DNA of 64,000 nucleotides from Spisula solida (taxonomy: Eukaryota > Mollusca > Bivalvia > Venerida > Mactridae), in the NCBI GenBank assembly GCA_947247005.1, contig OX365946.1, positions 47,456,734 to 47,520,733 on the forward strand, given 5' to 3'. The notes under the pieces are model-generated. The model was given only the letters and a program-made list of their open reading frames with translations. It was not told the origin of the DNA and did not search any database. How positions within the stretch are numbered: the stretch's first letter is position 1; each line of letters begins with the position of its first letter. Shown here piece after piece: positions 1 to 12,100 of the stretch. A program made the position numbers and the translations under genes.

Positions 1-990
1 TGACTCTAATGAATATAACGGAATAAATCGTACAAACTTGTCAAGTCTTTGTTTAGTGTCGGTGTTTTCATTGTCTCATTGTATATAATAATTTTTCACA
101 TCTAGAACAATAATCGATCCCCATTCACAGTTTATGATAAACTGACATAGTGCAAAGTAAACTCGTATTCATTCACACTTCTTTCACCCGTCGTTTTTGC
201 ATGTGTGATAAACAAGCTTTTGGCATATTTGATGTTTTCAAGGCAGATCGCTAATGAAGGCACGCCAGTAACTCTGTAATAGCACAGATGTAATCCAAAA
301 TGCATTCGTGCACGTTAACGAAGGGAAATAAATAGGACTGAATTAAATAAATCATAATAAAGTGTGTTTACACCGGTGACTCACCCGTGTACGTATGTAA
401 AATAGCCGTGACGGTTGAAATGTTGATTCGTCATTTTACAGTTATGTTTTCTTTTATTTTCATATCACACTTCATTAACATGTCCTATATTGGTTTGTAT
501 AATACGAACAAACAAAGTAAGTGGTGAAATCATAGTTGATCGTACATAAACACCATTTTCTGATGGCCGATATTTACGCAGACGGAAAACTTCGTGAAAA
601 TGTGCCATTCGTGAAAACGCGAAGATTTCCACAACGCGAACTTAACAACTTATACAGTACTACACAGAATCAAATAATTCCCTCTGTAGGGTCAAGACTT
701 GCATTTAGTTGCGATACATGGCACAAAAGTCGGACGGTAGTTGTTATTCTGGTCCCATTTAATTGAAATCCCCTACAGACAATAAGGGATCAATCTGTCA
801 GGGTTTAAATGTATACTTAAATTCTGAGAAAAGTCATTACTCTTGAATGATAATTTAACTTGCCTGTCAAATATTGTGTGACCAATGAATGAAAATTCAA
901 AAGGTGAACCAATTAATAAGTTGCTGAATACACCGCAGACAATCAAAATGAAATGATACATACATATCATACTTTATGACATAAATACAT
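1..990. other. Intergenic, downstream of BCKDHB, no gene seen
   Basis: AT-rich sequence beyond the 3' end of BCKDHB, which runs leftward. The only open stretches are short and show no recognisable domain or splice context. I see no RNA gene or clear repeat boundary here. Confidence 0.5.
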
Positions 991-1030
991 AACAAGAGGG
1001 CCATTGGCCCTAAATCGCTCACCTGATGAC
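991..1030 (+). repeat. Head fragment of an ACAAGAG-type interspersed element
   Basis: AACAAGAGGGCCATTGGCCC followed by a TCGCTCACCTG motif. This matches the starts of the full elements at 7801, 9012 and 57194. Only the head with its short palindrome is recognisable, and the sequence after it does not match the 145-bp core. Confidence 0.6.
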
Positions 1031-1404
1031 TAGCAGTTTAGACAGAATCAGTATTTGTTATGATATATGACCTTAATATTTCATTTAGATTTTACAGTGA
1101 CACACTCTAGGTCAGGTTTAATAAAGAAAGAATTATGAAACATGTTTATAAACTTTTAAGTTACATGCAAAACTTCAAATGACCCTGCAACCCAAAAGTA
1201 GAAAAATGGTTTTTTTAATATCTTTTTAAGAATACATTATGCAGTCATAAACTATTAAGTAAGAGTTTGTTCCCTGGTGATATATTGTAAGAATAATATA
1301 CATTTTAGCAATTACCATGTGACATTTTGTGTATTTGTGATCGAGCAAGATTTGCAATGAAACTGCTGCCATATATATGCTTCGATAAATTTGTTTTATC
1401 AATA

Positions 1405-1997
1405 CAGTCGTTTCGGCTAATTCTGCGCATCGGGTAATTCTGCGCACCCTTATTTGCATATTCAAGGGATCGTTTTTCTTTGGGCCTCGAGTGCTTTTGT
1501 GCATGTTTGTTACGTATGAAAAGTCTTACGATCACAAAAACAGCATCGGATTAGTATTTCTATGAAAATTTGACAAAAATATGTACCAACGGCAATTTTC
1601 AGTAATTAGACATATCACGTGACACATAACTGGAATAAATGCACTTTTCTAATTGATGACAAACTTTCTTTTTTGTCAATTTTATCTTGATGATTTATTC
1701 TTTCTTTACTGTGTTAAATATGTCGTCAGTCAAATCTTTTAAACAGATAAATGCAAATCACAATTCCACATGCGCAGAATTAGCCGACAAAAATTACGTC
1801 ATCTAAACCAGCAGCCATCTTGTTTTGTGATGACATTTGACCTAGTTTGGCATATGTATGACCTTTTGCAATGTTTACATTTGCAAATAAATGTTGTTTC
1901 TATTCAAAAAGCACCCCTATTCATTCTACGAATAAAAAAGTCTCAAATATGGAAGACGGATGCCTCTTAGGTGCGCAGAATTATACCGACAGCACTG
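1405..1997. mobile_element. TIR element (MITE) with TA flanks, 593 bp
   Basis: The left end is CAGT..CGGCTAATTCTGCGCA and the right end is TGCGCAGAATTATACCGACAGCACTG. These are imperfect terminal inverted repeats with a TA dinucleotide on each side (1403-1404 and 1998-1999). The GCGCAGAATTAGCCGAC motif recurs internally near 1773. Size, TA flanks and lack of coding sequence suggest a non-autonomous Tc1/mariner-type element. The superfamily is inferred. Confidence 0.65.
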
Positions 1998-2580
1998 TAT
2001 TTATTTGTTGATTTACGACAAGGGTAAATGTAGTATATCATTATGCTAAGTTCATAGTATCCACCAAGCCTTAATTGGAAGAACTAACTGCTTTGATATA
2101 AACTTTCCAACTAGATTTCCTCTATGTCCTTATATTAATATTAATACTTGTATACTAAAACATCATGTAACTAGACAATGTAAAAATGTTCAAAAAGTGC
2201 GATACTCATGTAAACACACATATACATACAATGTGATATTCACACCATCAAATACGGAGAAACTAAATCAAACACTAGTATACCCCATTATATGTATATC
2301 AAAATACTGGACCTGTCAAGGATTGTCATCAACACAGTTAGGTCTGGATACAGCAACACCCGATATATTGACAAATTTGTATCAATTCATTATATACATG
2401 TACCAACATATTTCTGATCACGACATTTTTCCTAAAAACAAGGAGTACCATTGTATCGACACCTGACTGACTATATAATACACGTCAAGCAAGCACAGGT
2501 CCCGCCTCTTGTTGACATGCGTCATTAAACAAAGATCCCATGAGGAGGATTTTTACATACAAGGAGCAACCACCATACTT

Positions 2581-2700
2581 AGATTAGAGAGACCACTGGA
2601 TCAAGTATTCTGTAATTATTAGATTAGAGAGACCACAGGATCAAGTATTGTGTAATTATTAGATTAGAGAGACCACAGGATCAAGTATTCTGTAATTATC
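2581..2700. repeat. Tandem repeat, 3 x 40 bp
   Basis: Three consecutive 40-bp units beginning AGATTAGAGAGACCAC and ending TGTAATTAT, with only a few substitutions between them. It lies about 280 bp past the BCKDHB stop codon, so it may be transcribed as part of the 3' UTR. Confidence 0.9.
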
Positions 2701-2855
2701 AATCAGACTGAATCAATGCTGACTGACAAACAGACTGACCCACTGATATGTGCACTTCTTCAAATGGTGCATAATTAAACTACAGAATCGTGGCTGAGTA
2801 ACATACAATGTACAGTCATAAAAAAAATATGATAGCGGCACCCTTGCAATGTACC

Positions 2856-2929
2856 ATGTGAGAAATGTAACACATACTAATCCATTAACACTATGTGAGA
2901 AATGTAACACATACTAATCCATTAACACT
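2856..2929. repeat. Tandem duplication, 2 x 37 bp
   Basis: Two identical adjacent 37-bp copies beginning ATGTGAGAAATGTAACAC, immediately 3' of the BCKDHB stop codon on the minus strand. It probably lies in the 3' UTR. Confidence 0.9.
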
Positions 2930-2976
2930 GTCAGTCACTGTTGAAGCAATGGAACTGTTAACACACCAGTCACACC

Positions 2977-3117
2977 TCAATAATTTACAACTTTTTTCAC
3001 AGCCTCGAAAAGTCTCCATTTATCTGGCATATAGAAAGGCTCAAATACGTGAGCAAATGGGGTATCATATCCACATACCCGCTGAATAGGTGCCTCAAGG
3101 TTCAAGAAACATTCCTC
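2977..3117 (-). CDS. BCKDHB: BCKDHB exon 8 and stop
   Basis: Acceptor TTTCACTTGCAG. Encodes [20 protein letters not shown] through [13 protein letters not shown] and a TGA stop. This matches the family C-terminus in sequence and end point. Confidence 0.96.
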   Translation of the reverse strand, partial: EECFLNLEAPIQRVCGYDTPFAHVFEPFYMPDKWRLFEAVKKVVNY

Positions 3118-6100
3118 CTGCAAGTGAAACAGTAAGAAAATATAGTTACATTATAACATGGTTCGTACAGCACTTCTCTAAAAGAAATTCAAGGACTTTT
3201 GAAGGACTTTTGACTCATTTTCAAGGACCAAAAACATGGGTTTGTCATGACAAAAGCATGCATTAAGTGTCTTAAAATCTTGATATAATATTAGAAGCTT
3301 AAGCAATCAGAAGCTCAATGAGGTCATTTGTATCTGTAACTGTTAAGAATGAAGATGACACAATATGGTGGTGTGTTTTGATTTTAGTTGAACACCTGTC
3401 ATTGTTTAGAAATCTTTTAAATGTTTTGCTATTTTAGTCCGTTTTCAGGAAGCATCAAAATGGTTCAATGCCAATTATTCAAAATTTTAGCTTTTTTAAA
3501 ATTCAACTTCTCTTCAAGGACTTTTCGGCAGTTTCAAATTTAAGTACTAGGCATCAAATTCAAGCACTTTTCAAGTCCTTTGGGAAGTCTGTATAAGGTA
3601 CACACACAGCAACGACTCAGCATACTGGTTTGTCAAATGTTCATGGAATTGTATGACCTGTCGCAACTGGGAATCGGAGCATTGTAATGTCACCTTGCCA
3701 ATGAAACTGTTAAGAAGCACAGATATGTGAGACAACAAGTTAGGTACATGGTTCCTAACACATGTTCAGTTTGTTTGCTTGTTTATGCAGTTTAAGACTG
3801 TTTTTGATCAACAAGAACTATTTATTTATATATGGCGCCAACTCACCAAACCAGTTTCCCTGTACTGTATCCTAACCAGTACTTACTTTAAACTTGTCTT
3901 TCAAGAAGGAATCAGCAACTTCTCCGACATAAGGAGGAAAATCAACATTGTAGTCGAATTTTCATAGAAGGGTATATATATGACCTGCTGTGATTTGGAA
4001 TCGAACCAAGATAGCTGGGTTATGGGACCAGCATATTAATCACTGGAACATGTTAAGTAAGAACTGAACTTTAGGGATCAGTATTAGTGCTGTAAATCAC
4101 TTTTTTCGCGAGAGTTTGATTTTCGCTAATATTCGCGAGGATGTGCGTTGACACGCAAAATCATTATTCTAGCAAACATTACACAATGCAAAATCGGCAT
4201 TGGACATTGTCAATGATGCGAATTCAAAATTATCACGTACAATATTGAAATTTTTTGAAAAATTGCGAAATAAAAGTTATGCTAAAAATTAAGTAATTTG
4301 CAGTATCAAATAAACAGCCGCTATTTGTGACAGCTAAACTTAACATATTTACTCAAGGAACTCGATCATGGGAGAGCTTGTTGTTACATTGTGATATAAA
4401 TCGATTATTCAGGTCAGTCACTTGTTTACATAACATTGTGTACATACACATTGCAATTTCTCCTATTAATGTCTTGATTTTAATAGATATATGATGTGTA
4501 TTAGTATGTACCTTTAAGATAGTGAATATTGCAATGTTTGTATACAAGTAACAGACCTAGATAAACAGAACATACATAGAAATATGAAAGCAGACAAAGT
4601 AGAGATGAGGTAATTGTATGGTAGCTGGTACATCTAACCAGAAAAGTGTAAGAATATAGAAATATTGACATTTAAGTAGAAACAAAGATTCTCCTGATGT
4701 GCTGATCTCACAGAAAAGCTGGCATATTGTACAACTAAGACAGAGGCTTTTTTTATTCATATTCCAATGAAATGGACACATATACAATTATTGACATTCA
4801 TGATGCTAACAGGTTATTAGCACAAAGTTCCTATAATGCAAACAGCATTGTTTTAGCCAAATGTCATTGACGCACATAAAATTATTGACATACAAGATGC
4901 TAACAGTTTATTAGCACATAATTCCCATGCCCCAACACATTGTTCCAGCCAAATGGCAAGAATGGGATTGCCTTCAGAATGTTTGAATAATGAATAATAA
5001 CTCCAACAAATTACTGCCTCTCGAAACAGAAGTAAGGCAACCTGAACAATCAGAAATACAGGTACATGTATTCTGTGTTGAAAAGGGACATTAACTTTGT
5101 AAAAACATCCCTGATTACCTCCTCTGGTGTAAATATGCTGATCTAGCTTGACTGTGAGGAAGAATTATGAGTTTGAAGTACAAATCTCCAAAAGATACGG
5201 TAAAATCATCAATATCCATGGGGGATTTAATTTCATGGATTTTGTGGATGACCTTAACCACGAAATCAAATCAACAATGAATAACTATACCAATAAATAT
5301 GTCAAGTTTATAGTATGTCAAGTTCAGTCAGGTATACAACTGGATTTTGGGAAGTTTATTTGCATAATATCAACATGTAATAAAACAATTATTATACCTG
5401 TTTTATTTTTGAATGATTTCTGATACTTTGAGTGAATTTTGACCTTGTCATTTTTCATGAAATCTGAAATCCTAGATATTACGTCTCCCACAAACTGGTC
5501 TTTTTCACTAAAACCACGAAATTGTGTCCCATTGAAATTAAATGAGTTTACAGTATTAAGAAGTTGGGCTTTAAAGCTAAACATAGTAAATTAACTAGAA
5601 ATGTGTCCATAGGACATGGATGCACCTAACGAGTATTTATACCAGTAAATATGTGCAGTTTGCGGTGGCTGCCATACTTGTTTACAAGTTCAGTCAGGTA
5701 GAAGACTGGGTTTTTTGAGAAGTATAAACATGTAAAGAGGCAGTCTAAAAGATAGTTACATCCCCCGTCACATTAATGGATAGTTAACTGTGACCTTGAC
5801 TGTATAGCAGTCAGCCCGGTTGGAACTTGGTTCTGCAAATCACCTCCAGGCATTTAAAAGTAATGGAGCGGACACAAATTGTAAGACTCAAACCTTTGAC
5901 ACTAAAATGTGACCTTGACCTTCAGCCAGCATGGTAGAAACATGGGTTCTGCACACAACTTTCTTTAGTTACACATTTGCTGTCATCATGTAATTCCACC
6001 CAGGTGTTAAAAAGTTATGGAGCGAATACTTAATGTAAGGTTCAAACCTTTGACCTTGAACAGTGACCTTAACCTTGAGCCAGCAGGGTTGGAAGATGGG

Positions 6101-9100
6101 TTCTACACGTCGTCTTTATTAGTTACACATTTGCCATAAATTTCATGTAATTTGGAACAGGCGTTATAGATTTAGGGAGGGGACGAGATTTTGATCACCG
6201 CTCCGACCATTGCGTATCAACAAAATGCACAACAAGGCTTAGTACTAATAACCAATCATGATTTCCAAGAAATAGTGCTGCCAGTATAAAAATACAAAGG
6301 GCAATAACTCCCTTAAAAATGATCCGACCAACATGCGCCTACAATATGCACAACTAGTCTAGGTATTGGTAAGTTGTGCAGAGTTTACAGAAAAATAGCG
6401 TGGACAAAATTATAAGTCGAAAAAACACAGGGCAATAACTCCCTTAATATTAATCCAACCAAAGTTTGCAGACAATATGCACAACTAGACATGGCTCTGA
6501 CACAAAGTATCGTTGAAATCTGATCTATGGTTATAGAGAAATAGCGAGGACACAATTATAAGTCCAAAAACATAGGGCAAATATCAATCCAACCAAAGTT
6601 TGCCGACAATATGCACAACAAAACTTGGCACTGACACAAAGTATCGTTGAAATCTGATTTATGGTTATAGAGAAATAGCGAGGACAAAATTATAAGTCTA
6701 AAAACATAGGGCAAATATCAATCCAATCAGATTGCAGACAATATGCACAACAAAACTTGGCACTGACGCAAAGTATCGTTGAAATCTGATCTATGGTTAT
6801 AGAGAAATAGCGAGGACAAAATTGTAAGTGTATAAAAACATAGGACACTATCTCGCTTAAAATTAATCTGACTAGGAGCATTGAAGATATGAGCCTTGTC
6901 ACTACTAAGTCCCCTTGTGATGGTGAATAACTATGTTGAGTTTTAAGTGGATACCTTTGATAGTCATTGAGAAATTGACATTTTGTGTCAAACATTTAAG
7001 TCAGAAAAGGGGAATAACTCTTATGAAATGCTTTATAGATTAGTTTCCTCTTGTCAGTAGATGTAGGTCATCACATTCCACAAGTGTGTTGACTTAATGT
7101 TGAAAGGTTTGATAATGTTTGAGAAAATTCAGTTTATGTGTCAATTTCTACTAAGTTGAAACAAGGGCATATAACTCCATAAATATATGTCACACGGTTA
7201 CCAGCCTTGTCAGTATGAACTCCCCTTGTGATGGTGAAGAACTTATAATGTTGACTTTCAAGTGGATACCTTTGAGAAAATGACTCAGACAAAAAACTTA
7301 ACAAATGCACTTGCACACACTTGCCCAACCCAAGGCAGACAACACGATAAAATCTCGACTTTTTTCTTCATAAGTTCAGCTCAAAATGATGTTTATTCGG
7401 GTTTAATGCCAATTCTCAACAATATTTCAGTTATGATATATGGCAGCCGATTCACCTCATCAGTTTTTCTGGACTGTATCCTAACCAGTACTTAATTACC
7501 TTCCACAACAAACTAGCAACTTCTCCACATGCGGACGAGTCCGGGAGGTCAATCAACATTGTAGTCCAATTTTCATGAAAGGACCAGTATGAGCTGTGGA
7601 AATTGGGAATCAAACCTAAAGAAAACTGAAGCTTACCTGGACTGCTGTAGCTATTTCTGCAGAATATCCCATAGTCTGTGGAGCTTCATGAGTTATAATT
7701 AAACGACCAGTTTTTATGACAGACTGAAATTAGATACACAAATACATCTGACTACTTGTCTATTGTTAAGTTTAGCTTTCTATATAGTTTCATTAGCAAA
7801 ACAAGAGGGCCCAAAGGACCCTAGGTCGCTCATCTGTTGTAGCAGTACATGCAAGACCTGTGGGTTGACCTAGTTCTTGGCCCCCATATGACACAATATC
7901 GCACTTGACCTAGATTTTGTTGAGATGATCACTCTGACAAAGTTTCATAAGGATTAGGCTAAACTTGTGACCTCTAGTGACTATACAAGGTTTTTCTATG
8001 ACTTGACCTTGTGACCTAGTTTTTGACCCCAGCTGACCCAATATCAAACTTGACCTAGATGTTGTTGAGATGATCATTGTGACCAAGTTTTGTATAGATT
8101 GGGTCAAAATTGTGACCTGTAGTGACTACACAAGGGTTTTTCTATGATTTGACGTTGTGACTTAGTTTTTGACCCTAGATGACCCAATATCAAACTTGAC
8201 CTAGATGTTGTTAAGATGATCATTGTGACCAAGTTTTGTAAAGATTGGCTGAAAATTGTGACCTGTAGTGACTACACAAGGTTTTTCTATGATTTGACAT
8301 TGTGACCTAGATTTTGACCCCGGATGACCCAATATCGAACTTGACCTAGATTTTGTTGTGATGATCATTGTGACCAAGTTTCATAATGATTAGGCCAAAA
8401 TTGTCACCTCTAGTGTCTACACAAGCAAATTGTTGACGGACGGACAACGGACGAAGAGTGATCACAAAAGCTCACTCTGTCACTTTGTGACAGGCGAGTT
8501 AAAAAGTGACAAATCTGCACAAGGTGTATTAACAAGAGCATGACCAACAAGTGCTGGGTGCTAGACTTTCTCGGTCTTGACAGTACCCTTGCTCATCTGT
8601 GAGTGAAAATTGTAAGAGTAACAAGGGCAGATAACAAAGGGTTACCAGCCTTGTCAGTACAGACTCCCCTTGTGATGGTGAATAGACTTTGAGAAATTTA
8701 CGTTTTTCGGGAAAAAATTAAGTCAGAAAAAGGGAATAACTTCTGCATAGATTTGTTTTTCTCTTGTCAGGTGTAGATATAGATCATCACATTCCACAAG
8801 TGTGTTGACTTTCAAGTTGAAAGCTTTGATAGTGTTTGAGAACATTCAGATTATGTGTAATTTGCCACTATTTCTATGTAAGTTGAAACAAAGGCAGATA
8901 ACTCCATAAATATAGGCCACAGAGTTACCGGCCTTGTCAGTATGGACTCCCCTTGTGATGGTGAATAACTATGTTGAGTTTCAAGTGGAAACTGTGATTG
9001 TCTTTAAGAAAATGACTTAGACAAGAGGGCCCAAAGGGCCCTAGGTCGCTCACCTGTCGAACTTGACCTAGATTTTGTTGAGATGGTCATTGTGACCAAG

Positions 9101-12100
9101 TTTTATACAGATTAGGCCGATATTGTGACCTCTAGTGACTACACAAGGTTTTTATATGATTGACCTAATGACCTACTTTTTTTACCCAAGATGACCCAAT
9201 ATCGAACTTGACCTAGATTTTGTTGAGATGATCATTGTGACCAAGTTTCTTAAAGATCAAGCCAAAACTGTGACCTCTAGTGACTACACAAGGTTTTTCT
9301 ATTATTTGACCTTGTGACCTAGTTTTTTACCCCTGATCACCCAATATCAAACTTGACCTAGATTTTGTTGTTATGATCATTGTAAACAAGTTTCGTAACG
9401 ATCAGGTCAAAACTGTGACCTCTAGTGACTACCCAAGGTTTTTCTATGATTTGACCTTGTGACCTAGTTATTTTCCCCAGATGACCCAATATCGAACTTG
9501 ACCTACATTTTGTTGTGTTGATCATTGTGACCAAGTTTCGTAAAGATTATGCTAAAACTGTGACCTCTAGTGACTACACAAGGTTTTTCTATGATTTGAC
9601 CTTGTGACCTAGTTTTAGACCCCGGATGACCCAATATCAAACCTGACCTAGATTTTGTTGAGATGATCATTGTGACCAAGTTTCATAAAGATTAGGCCAA
9701 AATTGTGACCTCTAGTGACTACACAAGGTTTTTCTATGATTTGACCTTGTGACCTAGTTTTTGACCCCGGATGACCCAATATCGAACTTGACCTAGATTT
9801 TGTTGAGATGATCATTGTGACCAAGTTTCATAAAGATTAATTCAAAATTTTGACCTCTAGTGACTACACAAGGTTTTTCTATGATTTAACCTTGTGACCT
9901 AGTTTTTGACCCCGGATGACCCAATATCGAACTTGACCTAGATTTCGTTAGGAGGATCATTGTGACCAAGTTTCATAAATATCAAGTCAAATTTGTGACC
10001 TCTAATGACTACACAAGGTTTTTCTATAACTTGACCTAGTGACCTAGTTTTTGAACCCAGATGACCCAATATCGAACTTGGCCTAGATTTTGTTGGAATG
10101 ATCATTGTGACCAAGTTTCATAAGGATTAGGCTAAAATTGTGACCTCTAGTGTCTACACAAGCCAATTGTTGACGGATGGATGGACGGACGACGGACGAA
10201 GAGTGATCACAAAAGCTCACTCTGTCACTTTGAGACAGGTGAGCTAACAAAAACGTAACCAACGAACAAGCCCACACAGACGATCCGATCACGACAATAG
10301 CTCTTCACACAATCATTTATTATCTGTATTATATATAGGATCCGTCATGAGTTGTATTTGGAGATCAACATTTCTTGAAGTCTAAAAAACACAGGTTATT
10401 AAGCAAACCTTTGTTTTCGTGACAAGTTTAAGAAATGTTGATCCCAAAGACAACAAGTGCTGGATTTTTTTATCACATTACCAATACAGTAACCGAGTCA
10501 AAACAACATCAGAAATAACAAATTTAAGCCGACGACGTTACATTTTGGCGCTGATTAGCTGGTGGCGTCACACATTTGTTATCACACATGTTTGAGAACA
10601 TTGTTCTGTCATTTGTTCTCTCATGGAAACTCATGGTATAGTCCGGAGAACTTGACAATATTCTCGACCTTCTATAAGCATAATTTAACAACATTTACAA
10701 CATTTATTACAATATTTACGACACTGGTTGTATGTTTTCATATGCGGGAAGTATTCCATGAAGATGCACAAGATGAAATACCAACACAAATCTAAAGGAC
10801 CGATATTGCACGATTTTCTCACGGAAATTTATATATTCAATGCAAGAACCTTGTAATATATTCATGCATAAAGGTCAGGATTATGTCACATTATCTGTGC
10901 TATATATATGTGATAAATAAATATGCTTACTTGTAAAATGGTATCCAGATCATAAGGTAGTAGTGTTCTAAGATCTATGATTTCACAGGATACATTAAGC
11001 TTCTCCTGTGCCATAGTGGCCACCTCACGTAAAACATGAATCTGTGTTCCATAGCCAACCATGGTTACATCACTTCCTGGAAAATATCAAATATTCTAAT
11101 TTGACGGACGATTAGCCTATATAGACAAAGATCAAACATAGCGTTGTATAATGTCTGATATATAATGAACAAGACTGCGTTCAATAAACGCTTATGCCCC
11201 CTGTGGAAGCCTTGTCCATAAATAAGTCTAAGTCCAAAATTAGGTCAAGGTGAAGGTTAAATTGGAGTTAGGTGATACTGGCGTGTGGAGAGTGTTCATA
11301 CACAATATCCATGCAAGTATGAAAGCTTTGTAGCAAGCCATATTAATACTAGAAAAAACGGTCAATTTGGGTTAACCAGGACGGACGGACGGACGAACGG
11401 ACGGACGGACGAAAGGACGGACAGGTGAATCACTATATGCCTCCCCATCTATCGATAGGGGGGCATAAAAAGACGTCACGTAAACAAGTGAAGTAAACAA
11501 CATACTCTCGCAAAGTAACACTGGCTTAATATATAATTCTGAGTTTAAATCATGTTACAATTGAAATAAAATATTCAAAAGCCGTAGTATACCTTTTTAT
11601 ACAATAGTTTGACGTTCTGACGCTTGTTATTAACCAAACAGGCCTACGGCCTTCGTGTAAAGCCGTATTCTGGTAAAACCAGGTTTCATAGAAATACATA
11701 TAACGGTATAATTGCTTATAAAAATGTATGTAATTATTTAGGCCTTTCGGTCAAGGATAACCCATGAAAGTGCAAGCACTTATTTCCAATGGGGTCCTGT
11801 TTTTTTGCTGAAGGGACAGCGAGTAGAAGAAAGAGTTGTGATACAAGGAATCCAGGTGCGTTACCCTAGCTCGTTCCGAATAGACTCCTTGGTTCTTTAA
11901 CGTGCCCGGTGTATAGCACCGATACATGCGAGACTACCTCTGGGTTTTCAACCAGTTCATCTCTAGTTGGGTGGGAAACAGCGTTTCAGAAATGACCAAG
12001 TGTCCCGGCCGAGATTCGAACCAGGGACCTCTCGATCAGTAGTCAAGTGCGTTATCCACTTGACCACCATGCCACAAAATTGTAACAAATCAACAAATAT

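Noticed and set aside
7530..7556. GCGGACGAGTCCGGGAGG as a possible hammerhead ribozyme core
   Set aside because: The required CUGANGA and GAAA core arrangement is not present in either orientation. The segment belongs to the SINE-like copy.
7910..10292. Minus-strand frames with [16 protein letters not shown] peptides (also near 57092 and 58929)
   Set aside because: They arise from the non-coding 145-bp cores, recur with indels in other frames, and lack any conserved start or domain.
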